A program made the position numbers and the translations under genes. Shown piece after piece: positions 58,849 to 64,000 of a stretch of DNA of 64,000 nucleotides (the stretch's first letter is position 1; the number at the start of each line of letters is the position of its first letter). The notes beneath the pieces were generated by a model. The model was given only the letters and a program-made list of their open reading frames with translations. It had not been told where the DNA came from and did no database searches. The stretch is taken from NCBI GenBank assembly GCA_024699855.1, contig JAMPIQ010000003.1, positions 6,324,001 to 6,388,000 of the forward strand. The letters are read 5' to 3'. This DNA is from Aphelenchoides besseyi. Taxonomy: Eukaryota > Nematoda > Chromadorea > Rhabditida > Aphelenchoididae.

Positions 58849-60845
58849 ATGCGTAAGTTTAGTGTGCGCTACATTTCATGTGAGTTTGATGTTTTCAGAT
58901 AAAATTCCGAATCGTGCGCTCAAAGGAAGATCCGAGAAGTTGGAGGGCTGCGTTCTGGATGCGCCGAACAAAAACGGCCCGATTATGCATCACGTTTATT
59001 GTCCGGAAAAGGGTCTCGTCTTTCAACTGACCAATGAAGTTTTCTTTGAAACTGTCCAGGAAATCGACAAGAAACGAAGAAACGATATTCATCGAATGAT
59101 CGACGAGTATTTGAAATTCGGCGACTACATCTACTTCAAATTCGACTCCAACCATCGTATTGTGGACTATGAGCGTGGCACTAACGTTGAGGACGGTTTC
59201 ATCGTCAACGGTCGTTCGGTTTTTAAATCCAAATGTGTTTTCAATCCGCGATTGGATGTTGTTCATACCGATCACTTTGGCGACATCAAGATTTCAAAAG
59301 GTCTTTTTGAGGCAAGTAATAGCTTTACCATTTGACTACAATCGACTGTTTTCAGAGCTTGGGTGAAATTCCGACGCCAAATGTCGAAATCTACTGTTAC
59401 ATAGCTTTTGAGATCGCGCCAAATTTTACTCTTCGTCCGGAGTTGTACGAAATTAAAGAGGTGAACGGCGAGGATCAGTCGTTTGTTATGAAACCATCGT
59501 GGGCAAAACATCAAAGCACACACACTTATGATCCTTATGCAAGTGACAACGATGTTCAATTGGAAGATGATTTGGTTGCGAATGTTGGAGTAAGTTCGGT
59601 TTTTACTTTGCGTATTCTCTTTCTTGATTTTAGGCGTTGACTGGAAAAATGGCTTTCATTACCGGCTTGACAAGTGTCTATTTGGTCGATCAGCCAGCTG
59701 TAATGGCTATACTTCCGAAATACAATCTCAAGAATCAGGAAATTGGACGGGAAGCAAAAGTTGACTTAATTTACAACGATGTTTTGAATTGCTATGTTGT
59801 TTTCGCCATGGAAATCCGACGATCTCATTACTACTTAACTCGATATCTTCAACTTCCGGACGGCGACATTAGAGCCCATGTGAGTTTGAAAAAGTAGTCT
59901 AAAGGTAACCAATTGTCTTTAGTTTTATCTCGATCTCTATGCTGGTGAAGTTCGTTACGGTTTTTACAAAGTTGGACATTTGGGTTATGCTGCCGATCCA
60001 CACGGCTACTTGGACATTGCGTACATGTTCAACACCGATCAGATGCCGTATTTGAGTGCTAGTGGTCGTCATTTCGTTGTGCCAGTGATTGATCGTTTGG
60101 GTAAACGACACGAAACACGACAAATGTCGGCGCTAAATTTGGTCACCAGATTCGAAATTGCAGGTTCCGGCGATAGTGCCAAACAACTGCGTGTTTTGAA
60201 CGACTATGTTCGTAAACACGAGGTAGCTCATACATCTTATACTATTATTTTTCTAGTATTTAGATGCTCGAAAACATTAAAGTTGTGGTTATTGATGACA
60301 AAAAAGGACTGCTCTATTCGAGTCGTTTTCATAACTGCAAAATTTGGCTTAGCAACAACCGTCATCCGAACGGTCAGATTCTGAAAGTGACAGCTAAGCG
60401 ATCTCAAGATCCGGTAACAACTACTGAGCTATGTAATATGTATTTCGATTTCAGAATTTTGATATTCCAACTTTTGAAGTTGTCGAGAGCCAACGAATCA
60501 ACGAATCACCATTGTTTTACAACAACACAGTCAGTGGATGAGTGCGAAGTAAATTTGACGGTGTGAATTTCAGTTCCGTTTTCCGGCTTCTTATGAACCG
60601 GAAATCAACTGTTACGTTTCTCCAAACTTTGGATTCGTTCCGTCGGCTGACAAAGAACAACCACCAAAATCGAAGCTCGGAAATGATAGATGGCCGTATA
60701 TCATCGCTGCTATTAGAAATCCCGAATTTGGTGCTCAAACAGCTTTGTATCAGGGTAGGTTCCAAGAACACAATAAGGTAAAATCAATACGCTCAAACGT
60801 CTTCTGAACATCGAATTGCAGCCGAAACGTACGATGTTGAATTAA
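58849..60845 (+). CDS. Unknown 549-aa multi-module protein
   Basis: Exons 58849-58852, 58899-59311, 59356-59589, 59634-59879, 59923-60222, 60264-60413, 60455-60529, 60574-60777, 60822-60845 are all consistent. After the first intron every boundary is phase 0. The first coding exon is only ATG plus one base. The protein seems built of repeated strand-rich modules: VYCPEKGLVFQLTNEVFF with GDYIYFKFDSNHRIVDYERG, then KMAFITGLTSVYLVDQPAVM, then GEVRYGFYKVGHLGYAAD, and a final FRFPASYEPEINCYVSPNFG. Some modules resemble OB-fold or S1-like segments, but I cannot assign a family. The second intron is GC-AG (GCAAGT at 59312). No signal peptide or TM helix. Confidence 0.7.
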
Positions 60846-61404
60846 GTGCTGTTAATTTCTGTTGACAATTGTTTTCTAAGACTTTTCAATTAGTTTTTAG
60901 TCTTTAGTGTTACTTACCGTAGTTTTTTGCTGACTATCACCAATCGTTTTCTTCATTCCGATTACAAATCTTTAGCCATATATCAAGAGTGTTCATGTTG
61001 TCACGGGCTTTAAGTTTAAATCAATCTCATTTGTTGATATTCGTTCTAATAAACGTTCCAAAATAGTTAGTCATCGACTAGATGAAATCATTGTTTTAGA
61101 AAAGTCAGCCATCGATCGTGTTGTTTACCTTTTCGGTCGACTCAACGAAAACTCGCAAGACGCTGCGACATTACCACGAGAGAGAAAATTGATCGCCCTG
61201 TCGATTTAAAAACCACTTCGTTGCTCAGCAAAAAGGCTTATCGTCAGTGTGGTCGTTCGCGGTTCCTGCAAATAAGAGAACCGACGAATTAATTCGATTT
61301 GGAATAATCGCTTTTCGTTCGTTAACAATAAAGTTTTTGCGTTGATTTGCTTTTTAATGTTTGTGTTATGAAGACTACAATTTGCACTTATTGTTAGCTG
61401 TTTA
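60846..61404. other. Intergenic
   Basis: No recognisable gene. It contains the 3' UTR of the preceding gene and the promoter of the TMEM144-like gene. Confidence 0.4.
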
Positions 61405-62725
61405 ATGGAGAGCAATCAAACGTCGACCACCACGCTCGAAGGTTATCATTATGGTGGAAGTTCAACAGAAACAGCTGTTGGGTTTGCGGTTCTTTTTTTC
61501 GGATGTGCCAGTTTTGGTACGATGTTCATACCACTGAAGTTTTTTGATTGCAGTGATGGTAAATGAAAGATCTTCTAACTCTCACTGAATCGTTGCATTT
61601 CAGGTTTTTTCGTTCAGTTCGTGGAATGTGCTGCGGTTTTCGTTTACGGAGTTGTGATCAACGTGATTCGAAAGACCTCTCAATTCAATCTGATAGCCGC
61701 AATAGGGGGTGCCCTATACGCAACAGGAAATTGTGCTTCGATCCCGATCATCCAAAGCGAGCTTGGAGTTGGATTGGGAATGGTAGATTTAAAGTCAACA
61801 TCTACGTTTACTTAATATTGTAATGTAGTTAGTTTGGTCAAGTGTCCAAGTCATAGAAGGCTGGTGCATCGGCCGATTTGGACTGCTCGGAACTCACGTA
61901 CAGAGAGTTCAGAGTGAAGCAATGAATTACTCGGGTCTTATACTTAGTATCTTGAGTGGATTTCTTTTTGTTTTTGTTAAAAGCGAGAAATCTGAAGAAC
62001 AAAAACAAACAAATGGAAATAGAGGATTTATTTCAAGGACCAAAATTTTGTAAGTTTATACTGTTGATCGTAAACAATCAACGACTGTCGTTTAGCTACC
62101 TTGGACTTTCCATTTTCCTGGGCTGTCTTCATGGTTTGATGTTAACACCAGGTTGATCGGGGAAGTGAAAAAGGTTATTTAGTTTGTTTGTTTAGTGGTT
62201 TATGTGCAAGAGAACGATCCGCACTTTACAGGAAACGGTTAGTCCTTTTTAGGTTGTTTGATTTAAACGCAAGTACTTCAGTATTGGACTACATGTTCTC
62301 ATTCTTTTGCGGTGTTTTCTTCTTTTCGACCATTTACTTTGCTGTTTATGCAGCCATCAAGAAGAACAAACCGGTGGTTCGACCTGAACTTGTGTTGCCA
62401 TCGATTCTGTACGGAATCATTTGGGCTACTGGTATGACGTGTTTCATCGTTTCGAATGCGATTCTTTCACAAACGATCACTTGGCCGATTACAGCACGAG
62501 TAAGCAGTGTAAGAAGATCAAATAATCAACCTAACGTTTAGTTGCCCGCAATTATCGGATGTTTGATTGATGTTGTGTTCTTCAAAACAATCAAAGTGAT
62601 TGATATCATCATGTTTATCAATCGTACGTTCATTTTAGGGTCGACGAAACTTTACGATTCTTGGTCTCGGGATTTTGGTTGGAGTTGTCGGCGTTGTTCT
62701 TGTTGGATTATCGAATCAATTTTGA
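61405..62725 (+). CDS. TMEM144: TMEM144-like multi-pass transporter (drug/metabolite transporter fold)
   Basis: Exons 61405-61558, 61604-61782, 61829-62049, 62096-62151, 62196-62237, 62282-62499, 62542-62595 and 62639-62725 give 336 aa; human TMEM144 is 345 aa. About ten hydrophobic helices. Family landmarks: FFGCASFGTMFIPLKFFD in TM1, FVQFVECAAVFVYG in TM2, AAIGGALYATGNCASIPII in TM3, then VIEGWCIGRFGLLG, and in the second half PSILYGIIWATGMTCFIVSN and ITWPIT. The two halves mirror each other, as in DMT carriers. A carbohydrate or nucleotide-sugar-like substrate is suggested for relatives; it is unproven here. The ATG at 61405 gives a short glycosylatable N-terminus. Confidence 0.9.
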
Positions 62726-63187
62726 AAGCCTTGTAACAATTTTTGTCTGTATATTATGTTTCCAATAATACGTGTAATACGAAATCTTTACGGAACTGAA
62801 TTAAGTAAAAGTTTTCAAAAAAGTTCACTCAAATTGTTTGTTGAATGTAATCTTGTAGCTGAAAATACCAAAAGTAGGTTAATCACAAGAAACTTTAACA
62901 TTACATTTTACTTCTTTAGTAAAAATAAGAAACAATATAAGATCTTGATGTTTTATAAGCAAAACTTACACTCGTATGTTTAGTAAGACTTTGGATTTAC
63001 GAGGTAGTCAATTGAGACAACGACGAGTTCTCGAAAGACATAGCGGATTTGGAGTTGATCGGAAATTTGCATCAAAGTTCAGTATAAAAGGATTGAATGT
63101 CAAGGATTTCGGTTTTTTTGGTTGGCCTTTGAACGGTCGGATTTTGTGCTCTCAATTGCTTTTCTTCATTGACTTTCATCTCGTACG
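62726..63187. other. Intergenic with TATA box
   Basis: No gene seen. TATAAAAG at 63083-63090 lies about 100 bp upstream of the next start codon and is the clearest TATA box in the window. Confidence 0.5.
63083..63090 (+). promoter_or_regulatory. TATA box of the Lys/Glu-rich secreted protein gene
   Basis: TATAAAAG, about 98 bp before the ATG at 63188, implying initiation near 63115 and a 5' UTR of about 70 nt. Confidence 0.55.
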
Positions 63188-64000
63188 ATGCTCACTGATT
63201 CCGGACTGATGTTGGGCCAAACGGTCGTGGCGTTTTTGCTCCTAAGCATTTCGTTGGCACAGTGCAAGAAGGTAACTCTGGAAGGTAAACAAACTAGTCG
63301 ATAGTCCTTTTCAGAAGAAGGCTCCCGCCAAACCCGTGGCTCCACCAAATATCTCAGCCACGACTGTTCCTCCTGCGCCCATTCCCCAAGCTGCTCCAGT
63401 TGCTGCCGTGCCTCCGAAGAAGGAAGAATCCAAGGTTAGTTGTTGTTGTCGAATTTAACAAACTAATTTGTTTGTGTGTTCAGAAAGAAGACGCCAATGA
63501 TGAACTCAAAGTCGAAGAGAAGAAAGTTGAGGTGAAGAAAGAAGAGGTTAGTTTGGGACGTTAAGGCTTTCGAATGTGGTTGATTTCAGAAAGAGGACAA
63601 GGACGGCGAGGAAAAGAAGGTTGAGATCAAGAAAGAAGAGGTAAGTCATGATTGATCGAAGTTTGATTGCTTGTTCGAGAAAGTCGAAGTGAAAAAGAGC
63701 AAGAAAGAAGTGAAGACGGACGAAGGTGCCGAAGACAAGAAAGACGCTGAAGCTGACAAGAAAGAGGACGAGGAAAAAAAGGACGGTGAAGAGGGCGCTA
63801 AGAGCAAGGCTGGTGGAACTGAGAAGGTAAGCTTCAATCTGACAAAAATTAATGAGTTGCCATTTCGGCACAAGTTCATTTAACCTGAAGTTCTAATTAA
63901 TTTTTTTAGAAAGACGTGGAAGAAGATCCGAAGGAAAATATCAAGGAGAAAGCTGGAGAAGTGAAGGAAAAGGTCAAAGAGAAGGCAGCCGAAGCGAAGG
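63188..64000 (+). CDS. Secreted Lys/Glu-rich low-complexity protein, 3' end outside the window
   Basis: Exons 63188-63271, 63315-63434, 63484-63546, 63590-63640, 63680-63826 and 63910->64000, every intron in phase 0. A signal peptide (LGQTVVAFLLLSISLAQC) is followed by an Ala/Pro-rich segment and then a highly charged region of repeated (K/E)KKVEVKKEE-type units, KKDAEADKKEDEEKKDG and, in the last visible exon, EKAGEVKEKVKEKAAEAK, an 11-mer-like helical pattern reminiscent of group 3 LEA/anhydrobiosis proteins. Exons 3 and 4 end with the same KKEE and look like duplicated modules. The acceptor of exon 5 (TTCGAG) is weak. Function unknown; disordered secreted or cuticle-associated protein, or a LEA-like stress protein. 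Confidence 0.7.

Overview
The window is nuclear DNA of a compact animal genome, most probably a nematode. Genes are dense and lie on both strands, and most introns are about 39-50 nt. The neuropeptide precursor near 45.2-46.3 kb encodes AQTFVRFG peptides, the mature product known from nematode flp-16. A LIN-29/rotund-type zinc-finger gene, an innexin, an atypical E2F and a Dishevelled fit an ecdysozoan. The gene models below were spliced by hand from reading frame, splice-site phase and protein family fit. Species and clade are not resolved.

Layout. 0-2 kb: atypical E2F7/8 (minus strand, runs off the left edge). 4.2-8.6 kb: DDX55/Spb4 helicase with a small membrane-protein gene nested in its first intron, then PAM16 and MED18 converging tail to tail. 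8.8-10.5 kb: ADP/ATP carrier with two 20-nt exons. 10.7-11.2 kb: small tail-anchored protein. 12.1-14.1 kb: LIN-29-like zinc finger. 14.1-20.4 kb: a long stretch without a recognisable gene, rich in A/T runs of 6-7 nt. 21-31.4 kb: a Ser/Thr-rich membrane protein, a short TM protein, a possibly myristoylated ubiquitin-specific protease, several unrecognised proteins (314-aa, multi-TM, coiled-coil, small TM) and an innexin.

31.5-38.9 kb: a gap of exactly 100 N, then one full rDNA transcription unit (18S, ITS1, 5.8S, ITS2, 28S). 38.9-43.5 kb: a cassette between two direct repeats of about 330-370 bp, the first of which starts at the 28S 3' end. It holds one intact unknown gene and a dead non-LTR reverse transcriptase. 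43.5-46.3 kb: a type I membrane protein and the flp-16-like precursor. 46.3-51.7 kb: mostly intergenic. 51.7-53.8 kb: a divergent Vasa/DDX4-like helicase. 56.6-58.4 kb: Dishevelled (DIX-PDZ-DEP). 58.8-60.8 kb: an unknown 549-aa protein. 61.4-62.7 kb: TMEM144-like transporter. 63.2 kb to the right edge: a secreted Lys/Glu-rich protein.

There is no operon-like shared pathway. Functional themes are housekeeping (ribosome biogenesis helicase, Mediator, mitochondrial import motor, ADP/ATP exchange, rRNA), development (E2F, LIN-29-like, Dishevelled), the nervous system and cell coupling (flp-16, innexin), and probably the germline (Vasa-like). Unusual signals are three GC-AG introns, microexons, a nested gene, introns that stay open in frame, and the rDNA-flanking cassette.
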